Counted from the first letter of the stretch, positions 47,159-56,000 are shown. The stretch: 64,000 nucleotides of DNA from Qipengyuania polymorpha (GCF_019711435.1 NZ_JAIGNK010000003.1:124001-188000), one strand, 5' to 3'. Notes: generated by a model from the sequence alone, not told the origin. Numbers and translations are program-made.

Positions 47159-48040
47159 TTGCTGTCACTACTGGCTGCGACCGCGGCTGCATCCGAACCG
47201 ATCCAGTGGGCGGAACTGGGGCTGCGGCCCTATCTGGTCGAGATCGGCAGCTTCCAGCTACGCTATTATTCGCTCGCCTATCTCTTCGGAATCCTGTTCG
47301 CCTATTGGCACCTGTCGAAGATGATCAAGTCGCCCGGCGCTCCGCTGGCGCAGCGGCACGCGGACGACCTCTTCTTCTACTGCACCCTGGGCGTCATCCT
47401 CGGCGGACGGCTCGGCTATGCGGCCTTCTACCAGCCCGAACTGTTCGGCGGCGTGCAGCTGTTCCAGCTGTGGAACGGCGGGATGAGCTTCCATGGCGGG
47501 GTCATCGGCGTGCTCGTGGCGATTACATGGGTGGCATGGCGCGGCGGTCTCAACTGGCTGCGTGTGTGCGATTACATCGCGGTCAACGTACCGATCGGCT
47601 ACATGCTCGGGCGTATCGCCAACTTCATCAATGGCGAGCTTTACGGGCGTCCGGTCGAGGGCGACCTGCCGTGGGCCATGGTCTTCCCGACCGGCGGCGA
47701 TGTCGCGCGTCACCCGAGCCAGCTTTACCAGGCCGGCCTCGAGGGGCTGCTGCTCGGCGTGCTGCTCATCGCGCTCTTCTGGAAGACGCGGGCGCGCTAT
47801 CGTGCGGGCCTCCTTGTCGGCCTGTTCACCGTGGGCATGGGCCTCGGCCGGTTCATCAACGAGTTCTTCCGCGAACCCGATGCGCATCTTGCGCACCGCG
47901 TGGTCGAGACCGGGCTTAGCCAAGGCCAGTGGCTGTCCGTCCCGATGATCCTCATCGGCCTTGCTGTCATTGCCTATTCGCTGGTGAAGCCCCCGGTGGG
48001 CGGCGCGAAGAAGAGCGCGCCCAAGCCGCAGACGGCATGA
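47159..48040 (+). CDS. lgt: Prolipoprotein diacylglyceryl transferase
   Basis: The inner-membrane enzyme attaches diacylglycerol to the lipobox Cys of prolipoproteins, the first step of lipoprotein maturation. The 293-residue protein has seven hydrophobic helices, the SFHGG segment with the essential His, and the Lgt signature GRIANFINGELYG. The start is a TTG at 47159, eight bases after a CTAAGGGG site. Its stop overlaps the ATG of the methyltransferase gene (48037), so the two are coupled. Several predicted lipoproteins in this window would depend on it. Confidence 0.96.
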   Translation: MLSLLAATAAASEPIQWAELGLRPYLVEIGSFQLRYYSLAYLFGILFAYWHLSKMIKSPGAPLAQRHADDLFFYCTLGVILGGRLGYAAFYQPELFGGVQLFQLWNGGMSFHGGVIGVLVAITWVAWRGGLNWLRVCDYIAVNVPIGYMLGRIANFINGELYGRPVEGDLPWAMVFPTGGDVARHPSQLYQAGLEGLLLGVLLIALFWKTRARYRAGLLVGLFTVGMGLGRFINEFFREPDAHLAHRVVETGLSQGQWLSVPMILIGLAVIAYSLVKPPVGGAKKSAPKPQTA

Positions 48041-49092
48041 GCGGCGGCGGGTCGGCCAGCGACCTTGCCGCGACTTTCCGGCGCCTGATAGAACGGCACG
48101 GGCCGATGCCCGTGTCGCGCTATATGGGCGAGAGCAACGCGCGCTATTACACCAGCCGCGACCCGCTGGGTGCTGGCGGCGACTTCACCACCGCGCCCGA
48201 AATCAGCCAGATGTTCGGCGAGATGGTGGGGCTGTGGCTGGCCGATTTGTGGAGCCGCTCGAGCCGGCCCGATGCCGCCTATGTGGAGCTTGGCCCCGGT
48301 CGCGGAACGCTGGCGAGCGATGCCCTGCGCGCGATGGGAAGCCAGGGCCTGCGCCCGCCGGTGCACCTTGTCGAAGGCTCGGAGAAGCTGCGCGAGGTCC
48401 AGTCGGGCGCGCTGGCCGAAGCGCGCTTCCATGATAGCATCGACACCCTGCCCGAGGACCGCCCGCTCTACATCGTCGCCAACGAGTTCCTCGACGCGCT
48501 GCCCATCCGCCAGCTGGTGATGACCGAAAAGGGCTGGCGCGAACGCATGGTCGCGCTGGAGGGCGAGGACTTCGTGTTCGCCGCCGGCCCCAACCCGATG
48601 GACGACGCAGTTCCCAAGGAACGCCGCGCCCAGCCGGTCGGCACGGTCATCGAGACCTGTCCCGCAGCCGCCGCGATCATCGAGGCCATCGCCCGCCGCA
48701 TCGACATGCAAGGCGGCGCAGCGCTGTTCATCGACTATGGCTATCGCGCTCCGCAGACAGGCGAGACGCTGCAGGCGGTGAAGCGCCACGAGAAGGTCGG
48801 CGTGTTCGACGCGCCGGGCGAGATGGACCTCACCGCGCTAGTCGATTTCGCGACCTTGGCCGATATCGCCAAGCGCGAAGGGCTGGCGGTCGAAACCGCG
48901 GCGCAAGGGCAGTGGCTGTCGGCCATGGGCATCGGTCTTCGCGCGCAAGCGCTCACCCAGCGGAGCCCTGACCAAGCCAAGGCCATTGCCGAAGCGCATG
49001 ACCGGCTCGTGAGCGCAGAGGCCATGGGCGAACTGTTCAAGGTCATGGCTATTACGCCTCGGGAAGCTCCGCGCGGTGCCGGCTTCGGCTGA
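48037..49092 (+). CDS. SAM-dependent methyltransferase, MidA/NDUFAF7 (DUF185) family
   Basis: A 351-residue class I methyltransferase of the MidA/NDUFAF7 family, whose mitochondrial member methylates an Arg of complex I subunit NDUFS2. Signatures are FTTAPEISQMFGE near the N-terminus, the SAM-binding VELGPGRGTLASD, and FLDALPIRQ. In bacteria the target is presumed to be the matching NuoD subunit, by inference. The start ATGA overlaps the lgt stop. It is followed by a DUF2147 gene 60 bases on. Confidence 0.92.
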   Translation: MSGGGSASDLAATFRRLIERHGPMPVSRYMGESNARYYTSRDPLGAGGDFTTAPEISQMFGEMVGLWLADLWSRSSRPDAAYVELGPGRGTLASDALRAMGSQGLRPPVHLVEGSEKLREVQSGALAEARFHDSIDTLPEDRPLYIVANEFLDALPIRQLVMTEKGWRERMVALEGEDFVFAAGPNPMDDAVPKERRAQPVGTVIETCPAAAAIIEAIARRIDMQGGAALFIDYGYRAPQTGETLQAVKRHEKVGVFDAPGEMDLTALVDFATLADIAKREGLAVETAAQGQWLSAMGIGLRAQALTQRSPDQAKAIAEAHDRLVSAEAMGELFKVMAITPREAPRGAGFG

Positions 49093-49152
49093 GGTTCATC
49101 GGAACGCTGGCAAGCCTCCATGCGTCCACTGCGTGACTGCCGGAGATTTGCC

Positions 49153-49563
49153 GTGAAACGACTGCTTGCCATCGCTGCCCTTTGCACCTCCACACCGCTG
49201 CTCGCTGCCCAGCCGGTCGAGGGCAAATGGCTGACCGAGGAACGCGACGCGATCATCACGATCGGCGATTGCGGCAACACGGTTTGCGGGCGCATTACCA
49301 AATTCCTCGTCGCCCCGCCGCAGGGCGCGGACCAGCGCGACGTCAACAATCGCGACCCCAAATTGCGCAGCCGCAAGCTGCTGGGCATGCCGGTGCTCTC
49401 CGGCTTCACCAAGGACGGCGACGAATGGCGCGGCCAGATTTACGACCCCAAGTGCGGCAAGACCTATCGCTCGATCATCCGCCGCGTGAATGCGACCACC
49501 CTGCAGGTTAAGGGCTGCATCGGCCCCTTCTGCCAGTCGCAAACCTGGAAGCGCGCGCGCTGA
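49153..49563 (+). CDS. DUF2147 domain protein, exported
   Basis: A 136-residue protein with a signal peptide (MKRLLAIAALCTSTPLLAAQ) and a DUF2147 domain: VEGKWLTEERDAI near the start, then CGRITKF and a conserved WRGQIYDPKCGKTY core. It has four Cys that could form disulfides. I use the GTG at 49153, eight bases after GGAGA, because it begins exactly at the signal peptide; an ATG at 49120 would add 11 residues with charge. Family function is unknown. It is probably periplasmic. Confidence 0.85.
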   Translation: MKRLLAIAALCTSTPLLAAQPVEGKWLTEERDAIITIGDCGNTVCGRITKFLVAPPQGADQRDVNNRDPKLRSRKLLGMPVLSGFTKDGDEWRGQIYDPKCGKTYRSIIRRVNATTLQVKGCIGPFCQSQTWKRAR

Positions 49564-49578
49564 GTTAGGGTCAGGCCC

Positions 49579-51117
49579 CTACAGCCCCGCGCGCTCCGCC
49601 AGCCTCCGCGCGGCTTCGTCGAAGGACAGCTTGTCCTCCTCGCGGTCGACCGAATAATTCGCCTCGCGCATGGCCGCCACATCGATTGCTCCGACAAGCG
49701 GCTGGAGTGCCTCCACCACCGCGCTGTTCCGCCCGGCTTCGGGGCTGAGCAGGATGACCGCATCGTAGTTCGGGAAAGCGCCCTTCGGGTCGGCAAGGAT
49801 GGTGAGATTGTCTGCCTCGATACGCCCATCCGAAGTATAGGCCCCGATGACCTGCGCCTCGCCCGAGCGCAGTGCGTTGTACATGAAGGTGGGCGAGAAA
49901 TTGCGCTTCTCGCCAAACCGCAAGCCGTAGGCATCGCGCACCGCGATCCATTCTGGCCGCTCGAAAAACTCGGGGTCGCCGCCGATGGTCAGCTGCGGCG
50001 CGACACGCGCCACGTCCTCGATGGATTGGAGGCCGGTCATGTTTGCGCGCTCCTGCGTGGTGGCAAGGCCATAGGCGTTCTCGAACCCGAGCCGCCCGAG
50101 CAGGACGAGGCCGGTGTTCTCGGTCTCCCATTCCTCGATGGCGTCATACATTTCGCCGCGCGGGAGTTTGTCCTCGCGCTTCATCTGATTGGCCCAGATG
50201 GTGCCGGTGTAGTCGACATAGACATCGACCTCCCCGCTCGCGGCCGCGCTATGCGCCACGGCCGAGCCGAGCCCGTCGCGGTATTCGACGGCGAAACCCG
50301 CTGCTTCCAGCCGCTGTCCGATGAGGCGCGCGAGGATATATTGCTCGGAGAAGCCCTTGGCCCCGATGACAATACGGTCTTCGTCTTCTCCCGCGCCAAA
50401 CTGCGCAAACAGCGCCGCGCCGACACCCAAAGCTACCGCCGCCAGCCCGCCGAGCCACGACCCGCGCCGCCGCTCGCGAAAGCCACGCTCGATGAGGCCG
50501 AGCAGCGTGTCGGCCACCAGCGCGAGACCCGCGCTCGCGATGCAGCCCGCCAGCACCAGCACCCAGTTCTGCGTCTGAAGCCCTGCGAAAATCGGGTCGC
50601 CGAGGCTTTTCTGGCCGATGGTCGTGGCGAGCGTCGCTGCGCCGATGGTCCAGACCGCAGCGGTGCGGATGCCCGCCATGATATAGGGTGCGGCCAGCGG
50701 GGCCTCGACCAGCAGGAGACGCTGGCGGAAACTCATGCCGACACCTTCTGCCGCCTCCATAACTCCGGGGTCGAGATTGGCCTGTGCGGTGACTGCATTC
50801 CTTAAGATGGGCAAGAGCGCATAAAGCGACAGCGCCAACAGCGCAGGCAAGAAACCGAGCGTCGGCAAGCCCTCGCCAAAGACGCTGCGCAGGCTGAGTA
50901 ATATCGGGAAGAACAGCGCGAGCAGCGCCAGCGAGGGGATTGTCTGCACAAGGCTGGCAAAGGCGAGCGAAGCGCGCGCGACCTTGTCCGACCGGCTCGC
51001 CCAGACCGCAAGCGGAAGCGCCACCGCGATGCCGAGCGCAATGGCCGCCGCCGACAGCAGGACATGCGCGGCAAGCTGGTCGCCCAGCCCCATGAGCGCG
51101 GTCCACAAACCGTTCAC
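49579..51117 (-). CDS. Osmoprotectant ABC transporter: fused permease and substrate-binding domain
   Basis: A 512-residue fusion for uptake of glycine betaine, choline or related solutes. Residues 1-215 are a BPD-type permease with five to six helices and the cytoplasmic loop EAAEGVGMSFRQRLLLVEAP; the remainder from IVIGAKGFSEQYILARLIG is an OpuAC-type binding domain, attached by one helix so that it faces the periplasm. Such fusions are a known variant in alphaproteobacteria and Gram-positives. It follows its ATPase gene with an ATGA overlap. Substrate range is not deducible, though the GSAVAHSAAASGEVDVYVDYTG region is typical of OpuB/ProX proteins. Confidence 0.91.
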   Translation of the reverse strand: MNGLWTALMGLGDQLAAHVLLSAAAIALGIAVALPLAVWASRSDKVARASLAFASLVQTIPSLALLALFFPILLSLRSVFGEGLPTLGFLPALLALSLYALLPILRNAVTAQANLDPGVMEAAEGVGMSFRQRLLLVEAPLAAPYIMAGIRTAAVWTIGAATLATTIGQKSLGDPIFAGLQTQNWVLVLAGCIASAGLALVADTLLGLIERGFRERRRGSWLGGLAAVALGVGAALFAQFGAGEDEDRIVIGAKGFSEQYILARLIGQRLEAAGFAVEYRDGLGSAVAHSAAASGEVDVYVDYTGTIWANQMKREDKLPRGEMYDAIEEWETENTGLVLLGRLGFENAYGLATTQERANMTGLQSIEDVARVAPQLTIGGDPEFFERPEWIAVRDAYGLRFGEKRNFSPTFMYNALRSGEAQVIGAYTSDGRIEADNLTILADPKGAFPNYDAVILLSPEAGRNSAVVEALQPLVGAIDVAAMREANYSVDREEDKLSFDEAARRLAERAGL

Positions 51118-51872
51118 TGGCCGAGTTCCTTTAGCCGCTCGGCCTGGTGGCGCGGGACGGCAACCAGTGCCTGCGCAACTTCACCGCCAGCACCTGCGAC
51201 GAGCGCTTCGGGCTTCTCGTCGGCCACGATGCATCCCGCGTCCATCACCAGCACGCGGTCGGCCAACAGCAGCGCCTCGGCCATGTCATGCGTGACCATC
51301 ACCGTGGTGAGGCCGAACTCCTCGTGCAGACCGCGCACCCGCTCGCCCAAGGCGTCGCGCGTAACCGGGTCGAGCGCGCCGAAAGGCTCGTCCATCAGCA
51401 GCAGGTGCGGCTCGGCGGCAAGCGCTCGCGCCACGCCGACCCGCTGGCGCTGCCCGCCCGAAAGTGCATCGGGCATCCGGCCCGCCATGCTGCGGTCGAG
51501 TTCGACAAGGTCCAGCAATTCGGCAATCCGACCCTCGCCCAGTTTCTCGCCCGCCAGCCGCGGCCCGATGGCGATATTCTCGCCTACGGTCATATGCGGG
51601 AACAGGCCGATGGACTGGAAGACGTAGCCGATGCGGCGACGCAGCGCGGCGAGCGGCAGGTCGGCCACATCCTCGCCCTCGAACATCACGCGCCCCTCGG
51701 TCGGCTCGACCAACCGGTTGACCATTTTCAACAGTGTCGACTTGCCCGACCCGCTCGCCCCGACCAGCGCGACGAATTGCCCTGCGGGTATTTCCAGCGA
51801 AACCCCGCGCACTGCGCCGGTCGCGCCATAGGATTTGGTCAGTTGCTGAAAGGCAAGCGCGGGCGAACTCAC
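51114..51872 (-). CDS. ABC transporter ATP-binding protein (osmoprotectant type)
   Basis: A 252-residue ATPase energising the adjacent fused permease/binding protein. It has Walker A GASGSGKST, signature LSGGQRQRVG, Walker B LLLMDEPFGALD and the switch His in VTHDMAEAL. The CBS domains found at the end of ProV/OpuAA-type ATPases are absent, so osmotic sensing by that route is not expected. The start is a GTG at 51872 whose bases overlap the stop of the upstream lipoprotein gene (GTGA). Confidence 0.93.
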   Translation of the reverse strand: MSSPALAFQQLTKSYGATGAVRGVSLEIPAGQFVALVGASGSGKSTLLKMVNRLVEPTEGRVMFEGEDVADLPLAALRRRIGYVFQSIGLFPHMTVGENIAIGPRLAGEKLGEGRIAELLDLVELDRSMAGRMPDALSGGQRQRVGVARALAAEPHLLLMDEPFGALDPVTRDALGERVRGLHEEFGLTTVMVTHDMAEALLLADRVLVMDAGCIVADEKPEALVAGAGGEVAQALVAVPRHQAERLKELGQ

Positions 51873-52330
51873 TCCGTCTCTTCGCCTTCCTCTTGCACTT
51901 CGGGCACGGTGTATTCGACGCGAGTCAGTTCGATGCGGCGTTCACCCGGCCCCGTTGCAATCATCGTGTCGCCCTTCATCCGGCCCGGTTGCCAGCAGCG
52001 CTCGAGCCCGTCCTCGTGGTCGGGCTTGAGGCAAAGCTGCTTGCCGCCCGGCCCGTCGGCATAGGTCCAGTCGCCTTCCTGCCAAGGGTCGCCATTGCGC
52101 AGGTCGCGATAGGTCCCGTCTTCGTCGAGCATGGTGACATAGCGCGCGCCGTCCTCCGCCATGACGCGCCATGCGGTGCCGGTGAAGGTATCGGGAGCGG
52201 GTTTGCCGGAGGGGCTGTCGCTCGGCTCGGTCGATGCCGCCTCTTCATCGCCGCCGGGGTCCTCCTCGACAGGAGTGCAGGCCGAAAGCCCAAGAACCAC
52301 AGCGAGTGAAACTGAAAAAAGGGCGCGCAA
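51869..52330 (-). CDS. Lipoprotein of unknown function preceding the osmoprotectant transporter
   Basis: A 153-residue predicted lipoprotein: signal MRALFSVSLAVVLGLSAC, then an acidic Pro/Ser/Glu linker and a folded part with paired aromatic and Gly residues (GTAWRVMAEDGARYV, and GDWTYADGPGGKQLC) suggesting a small beta-barrel domain. Two Cys (in QLCLKP and RCWQPG) could be disulfide bonded. The start is a TTG at 52330. Its stop overlaps the ATPase start, so it is coupled to the transporter genes, but a role in transport is only inferred. Confidence 0.7.
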   Translation of the reverse strand: MRALFSVSLAVVLGLSACTPVEEDPGGDEEAASTEPSDSPSGKPAPDTFTGTAWRVMAEDGARYVTMLDEDGTYRDLRNGDPWQEGDWTYADGPGGKQLCLKPDHEDGLERCWQPGRMKGDTMIATGPGERRIELTRVEYTVPEVQEEGEETE

Positions 52331-52395
52331 ACCAGCCTCCGTTGTCCCGTTCTATGCGACCCTAGGCAATGGAGAGCCGCTTGGCGAGAGGGCGC

Positions 52396-53922
52396 TCAGC
52401 GACCCAGCGATTTGAGCGGGAAGGCGATTTCCACGTCCAATCCGTCGTCGGAGAAAGCGCGGGTGAAGCGCCCGCCCAACTGCCCCTCGATAGCCATGCG
52501 CAACATGCGCGAACCGAAGCCTTCTCCCTCGCTGCTCTCGCGCTCGTCCTCGCACTTGGAGGACTCTCGCCAGAATACGCACACCTCGTCCGCTTCGCCG
52601 CAAGGCAGCTTGATTTCGATTTCCACCTTCCCGTCGGCATTCGACAGCGCGCCGTATTTCGCCGCATTGGTCGCCAGTTCGTGGAAGATGAGTGCCAGCG
52701 GTGTCGCTGCGCGGGCGCCGATATCGACATCGTCACCCGAGATATGAACCCTCTCACCTTTCGCGCCTTCATACGGTGCCAGCAGGTCCTCAAGCAGCCC
52801 TTTGAGCCGGTCCGCCCCGCGCCCGTCGTCGGGCCGGACGTAGTCATGCGCCGTGCCCAGCGCGCGGATGGCGGCGTTGAGATCCTCGGTGAATTCCTTG
52901 ACCTCCGGCTTCCCGCGCGAGCGCAGGGCAATGAGGCCGGAGACGACCGCGAAGATGTTCTTGATACGGTGCGACAGTTCGCTCGCAAGCAAATCGCGCG
53001 ATTCGGACAGGCGATGCGTCGTGTCGATATCGATGACCGTGCCGAACCAGCGCGTGCTGCGCCCTTCACGCGCGACCGGGACCGCCCGCGACTGGACCCA
53101 GCGATAGGAGCCGTCGGCCATGCGGATGCGCCATTCGTCCTCGAACAGTTTTCCGGCCGCCACCGTCTCGTTGAACTTGGCGACGCTGCGCTCCCAGTCT
53201 TCGGGGTGGATTGCCGCTTTCCAATCCTCGGTCCGTTTCGGCGCGTCGAGGCCCGTGGTCTCTTCCCACCGGGCGTTCACATAGCGGAAATTGCCCTCGC
53301 TATCACCCATCCAGGCGATGCCGGGCACGCTGTCGATCATATCGCGCAAATCGTCTTCGCGCCGCTCGACTGCAGCCAGCGCGCTTTGGCCGAGCCGCAT
53401 CTGCGACATCCGCCGCATGACCGACTTGGCGAGCACTTCCATGCCCTCGCGCTGAAGCTCGGTAAGCCCACCCGGACGTGGCTCGGTGTCGATAACGCAG
53501 AGCGCGCCCAGCGGGGCACCTTCGGACGAGACGAGCGGAAAGCCAGCATAGAAGCGCAGCCCCATCGTTCCGGTCACGACCTCGAAGTCCGCAAACCTCG
53601 CGTCCTTCGTCGCATCCTCGACCACCAGCGGCTCGGTCCCGAGCATCGCGTGCGCGCAGAAACTGGTCGAGCTCGGCGTGCTGCTTTCCTTCAGGCCCGT
53701 CCGGGCGAGGAACAGCTGCTCCTCGCGTTCCACCACGGTCACGGTGGCAGCGGGAGTTCCGCAAAGCCGCGCTGCGAAGTCGGCGATTTCGCGCAGCTCG
53801 GCATCGTCCTGCAGCGCATCCGTCCCGTGAGCGGCGAGCACGGCAAGCCGGTCGTCCTCGCCGCAAAAGGCAGGATCGGGCTCTTGCCCCGAAGGCCACA
53901 GGATATTGTCTTTCTGGTACAT
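52396..53922 (-). CDS. HWE-family sensor histidine kinase with GAF and PAS domains
   Basis: A 508-residue soluble kinase without membrane helices. An N-terminal GAF domain (about 45-175) is followed by a PAS_3-type domain (IHPEDWERSVAKF, WRIRMADGSYRWVQSRA) and an HWE-type histidine kinase with phospho-accepting His in ELSHRIKNIFAVVSGL and N-box FHELATNAAKYGALS. The PAS domain lacks the Cys motif of LOV photosensors, so blue-light sensing by flavin adduct is not indicated. HWE kinases often feed the alphaproteobacterial general stress response, but no PhyR or NepR gene is nearby. The ATG at 53922 is chosen over a long open extension. Confidence 0.9.
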   Translation of the reverse strand: MYQKDNILWPSGQEPDPAFCGEDDRLAVLAAHGTDALQDDAELREIADFAARLCGTPAATVTVVEREEQLFLARTGLKESSTPSSTSFCAHAMLGTEPLVVEDATKDARFADFEVVTGTMGLRFYAGFPLVSSEGAPLGALCVIDTEPRPGGLTELQREGMEVLAKSVMRRMSQMRLGQSALAAVERREDDLRDMIDSVPGIAWMGDSEGNFRYVNARWEETTGLDAPKRTEDWKAAIHPEDWERSVAKFNETVAAGKLFEDEWRIRMADGSYRWVQSRAVPVAREGRSTRWFGTVIDIDTTHRLSESRDLLASELSHRIKNIFAVVSGLIALRSRGKPEVKEFTEDLNAAIRALGTAHDYVRPDDGRGADRLKGLLEDLLAPYEGAKGERVHISGDDVDIGARAATPLALIFHELATNAAKYGALSNADGKVEIEIKLPCGEADEVCVFWRESSKCEDERESSEGEGFGSRMLRMAIEGQLGGRFTRAFSDDGLDVEIAFPLKSLGR

Positions 53923-54078
53923 CGCCGTCGCCGCCCTCTTTAGGCAGTATTTGCCTGCAGGACAAAGGCTTTGGTGGTTTGCGGGCGAGAAGCTGCACCA
54001 TCGCGTTTGCCCCATCCCTGCCTCTTCGCTAGAGGCGCTCGCGCATACGAATTTTCGCGATGGCCCCAAGGAGAGAGC

Positions 54079-55245
54079 ATGCGCGCGACACCCGATTTCG
54101 ATTTCCAGCTTGGCGAAAGCGCCGAGATGATCCGTGAAAGCGTCGGCCGCTTCGCCGACGAACAGATCCAGCCGCTGGCCGAAAAGGTCGACCGCGAGGA
54201 CTGGTTCCCGCGCGAATTGTGGGAGCCGATGGGCGAGCTGGGCCTGCACGGGATTACCGTGGCGGAAGACGATGGCGGCCTTGGCCTCGGCTATCTCGAA
54301 CACGTTATCGCGGTGGAGGAAGTCAGCCGCGCGAGTGCAAGCGTTGGCCTTTCTTACGGCGCGCATTCCAACCTCTGCGTCAACCAGATTGCCCGCTGGG
54401 GCAACGAGGCGCAGAAGGCGAAGTACCTGCCCAAACTCATCAGCGGCGAACACGTCGGCAGCCTTGCCATGAGCGAGGCGAGCGCCGGGTCGGACGTCGT
54501 CTCGATGCGCACCAAGGCCGAAAAGGTCGATGGCGGCTATGTGCTCAACGGCACCAAGTTCTGGATCACCAACGCGACCTATGCCGACACGCTGGTGGTC
54601 TATGCCAAGACTGCTCCGGAAGCGGCCAGCCGCGGTATCACCACCTTCCTCATCGAGAAGGATTTCGACGGCTTCTCGATCGGCCAGAAGATCGAAAAGG
54701 TCGGCATGCGGGGCTCGCCCACGGCAGAGCTGGTGTTCGACGACTGCTTCGTGCCGGAAGAAAACGTGATGGGCCCCGAAAACGGCGGCGTCGGGGTGTT
54801 GATGAGCGGCCTCGATTACGAACGCGTGGTGCTCTCCGGCTTGCAGCTTGGCGTGATGCAGGCCTGCCTCGACACGGTCATTCCCTACCTTCGCGAGCGC
54901 AAGCAGTTCGGCAAGCCCATAGGCAGCTTCCAGCTGATGCAGGCCAAGGTCGCCGACATGTATGTCGCGCTGCAATCGGCCCGCGCCTACACCTATGCGG
55001 TGGCCAAGAGCTGCGATGCGAACAAGACCACCCGCTTCGATGCGGCAGGCGCAATCCTGCTTGCGAGCGAGAACGCCTTCCGCGTGGCCGCAGAAAGCGT
55101 CCAGGCACTGGGCGGCGCAGGCTACACGCTCGACTGGCCGGTGGAGCGCTACATGCGCGATGCCAAACTGCTCGACATCGGCGCGGGCACGAACGAAATC
55201 CGCCGCATGCTCATAGGGCGCGAACTGATCGGGGCGGCGGGGTGA
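54079..55245 (+). CDS. ivd: Isovaleryl-CoA dehydrogenase
   Basis: A 388-residue acyl-CoA dehydrogenase of leucine catabolism, oxidising isovaleryl-CoA to 3-methylcrotonyl-CoA. FAD-binding segments are LAMSEASAGSDVVSM and WITNATYADTLVVYAKT. The catalytic Glu is in GLDYERVVLSG in the middle of the protein, which distinguishes this group from ACADs that use a C-terminal Glu (here the corresponding stretch is GAGTNEIRRM). The ATG at 54079 follows AAGGAGAGAGC. It is the first gene of the set ivd, NYN gene, mccB, and is divergent from the HWE kinase gene with 156 bases between starts. Confidence 0.94.
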   Translation: MRATPDFDFQLGESAEMIRESVGRFADEQIQPLAEKVDREDWFPRELWEPMGELGLHGITVAEDDGGLGLGYLEHVIAVEEVSRASASVGLSYGAHSNLCVNQIARWGNEAQKAKYLPKLISGEHVGSLAMSEASAGSDVVSMRTKAEKVDGGYVLNGTKFWITNATYADTLVVYAKTAPEAASRGITTFLIEKDFDGFSIGQKIEKVGMRGSPTAELVFDDCFVPEENVMGPENGGVGVLMSGLDYERVVLSGLQLGVMQACLDTVIPYLRERKQFGKPIGSFQLMQAKVADMYVALQSARAYTYAVAKSCDANKTTRFDAAGAILLASENAFRVAAESVQALGGAGYTLDWPVERYMRDAKLLDIGAGTNEIRRMLIGRELIGAAG

Positions 55246-55251
55246 GGCAAC

Positions 55252-55290
55252 TCAACTTAAAGTTGACTTTCTCGCCGAATTTTCTATATG
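55252..55290 (+). promoter_or_regulatory. Promoter with overlapping 15-bp palindrome before the NYN gene
   Basis: A TTGACT -35-like box (55263-55268) and TATATG (55285-55290) are separated by 16 bases, a usable sigma-70-type promoter immediately after the ivd stop. A perfect palindrome TCAACTT-A-AAGTTGA (55252-55266) overlaps the -35 box, so a repressor site is plausible. Expected transcription start is near 55297. No binding protein is identified. Confidence 0.55.
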
Positions 55291-55296
55291 GCTCTC

Positions 55297-55359
55297 ATAT
55301 CTCCCTCGGCGCTTCGGTGCCGGGGCGCGCGGCGACCCTTGTGGTCGCCGTTGCTTTTT
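55297..55359 (+). ncRNA. Putative structured leader or small RNA ending in a terminator, upstream of the NYN gene
   Basis: From the expected transcription start the RNA would contain a 6-bp stem closed by a cUUCGg tetraloop (55307-55322), then an 8-bp stem (55330-55337 with 55343-55350) with loop CTTGT, then TTGCTTTTT. This is a compact RNA of about 60 bases ending in an intrinsic terminator, 12 bases before the NYN start codon. It could be an attenuating leader, or an independent small RNA with read-through into the nuclease gene. Expression is unproven. Confidence 0.5.
55330..55359 (+). terminator. Intrinsic terminator or attenuator just before the NYN gene
   Basis: A perfect 8-bp GC-rich stem (55330-55337 with 55343-55350) and a 5-base loop are followed by TTGCTTTTT (55351-55359). 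The NYN gene's GAGGGG ribosome site (55360-55365) begins immediately after it, so partial termination would control expression of the nuclease-like gene and of mccB downstream. Confidence 0.75.
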
Positions 55360-55370
55360 GAGGGGCACAA

Positions 55371-56000
55371 ATGCGTACAAGAGTTTATGTCGACGGCTAT
55401 AATCTCTATTACGCCTGCCTAAAACGCTCGCCTCACAAGTGGTTGAATATACATCAGCTTGCGTGCAGCCAACTCCCGAAGAATAGAATCGATAAGACAC
55501 GGTACTTCACGGCCCGCGTCAGCGCTCGGCCTCACGATCCAAAACAACCGCAACGGCAAGAGACCTATTTTCGCGCTCTGGCCACCATACCCGAAATCGA
55601 AGTTCATTTTGGACACTTCCTTACGCATGAGGTTTCAATGCCTGACGCAGCTGCGTGGAAAGCTGGCCAATACAAACCTGTTCGCGTCGTAAAGACGGAA
55701 GAAAAGGGTTCTGATGTCAATCTGGCTACATATCTGCTCATGGATGCAGCAGATGACCTGTTTGATGTCGCAGTGATCATCAGCAACGACAGCGATTTGA
55801 AAGAGCCTATCAGATTGGTCAAAGACAAGTTTGGAAAGAGAATTGTTCTTCTCGGTTCGAGAAAAACGAGGCTGAGCGGTGCTCTTAAGCCACTTGCAGA
55901 CTTCATTCGCCAATTTGGGCCTAATGCCCTCGAAGACGCCCAATTTAACAATGAGCTAACCGACAAAGTTGGCAAGTTCAAAAAGCCCAGCGATTGGTAA
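55371..56000 (+). CDS. NYN-domain (PIN-like) predicted ribonuclease
   Basis: A 209-residue protein with a NYN/PIN-like fold: VYVDGYNLYY at residues 5-14 supplies the first acidic pair, the middle has KGSDVNLATYLLMDA (about 112-126), and VIISNDSDLKEPI (about 134-146) supplies the last acidic residues. These match the metal-binding Asp set of NYN nucleases (LabA/DUF88 type). The gene is clearly richer in A and T than its neighbours, and uses codons such as ATA, AGA and AAT that are rare nearby. It splits ivd and mccB, ending 3 bases before mccB. Transfer into the operon is inferred; function is unknown. Confidence 0.85.
   Translation: MRTRVYVDGYNLYYACLKRSPHKWLNIHQLACSQLPKNRIDKTRYFTARVSARPHDPKQPQRQETYFRALATIPEIEVHFGHFLTHEVSMPDAAAWKAGQYKPVRVVKTEEKGSDVNLATYLLMDAADDLFDVAVIISNDSDLKEPIRLVKDKFGKRIVLLGSRKTRLSGALKPLADFIRQFGPNALEDAQFNNELTDKVGKFKKPSDW

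Noticed and set aside
52396..53922. LOV-type blue-light receptor kinase
   Set aside because: The PAS domain lacks the Asn-Cys-Arg photoactive motif, so a generic PAS_3/HWE kinase is the safe call.
53923..54975. Upstream extension of the HWE kinase gene to 54975
   Set aside because: The extension is antisense to ivd and adds no domain; the ATG at 53922 gives a complete GAF-PAS-kinase protein.
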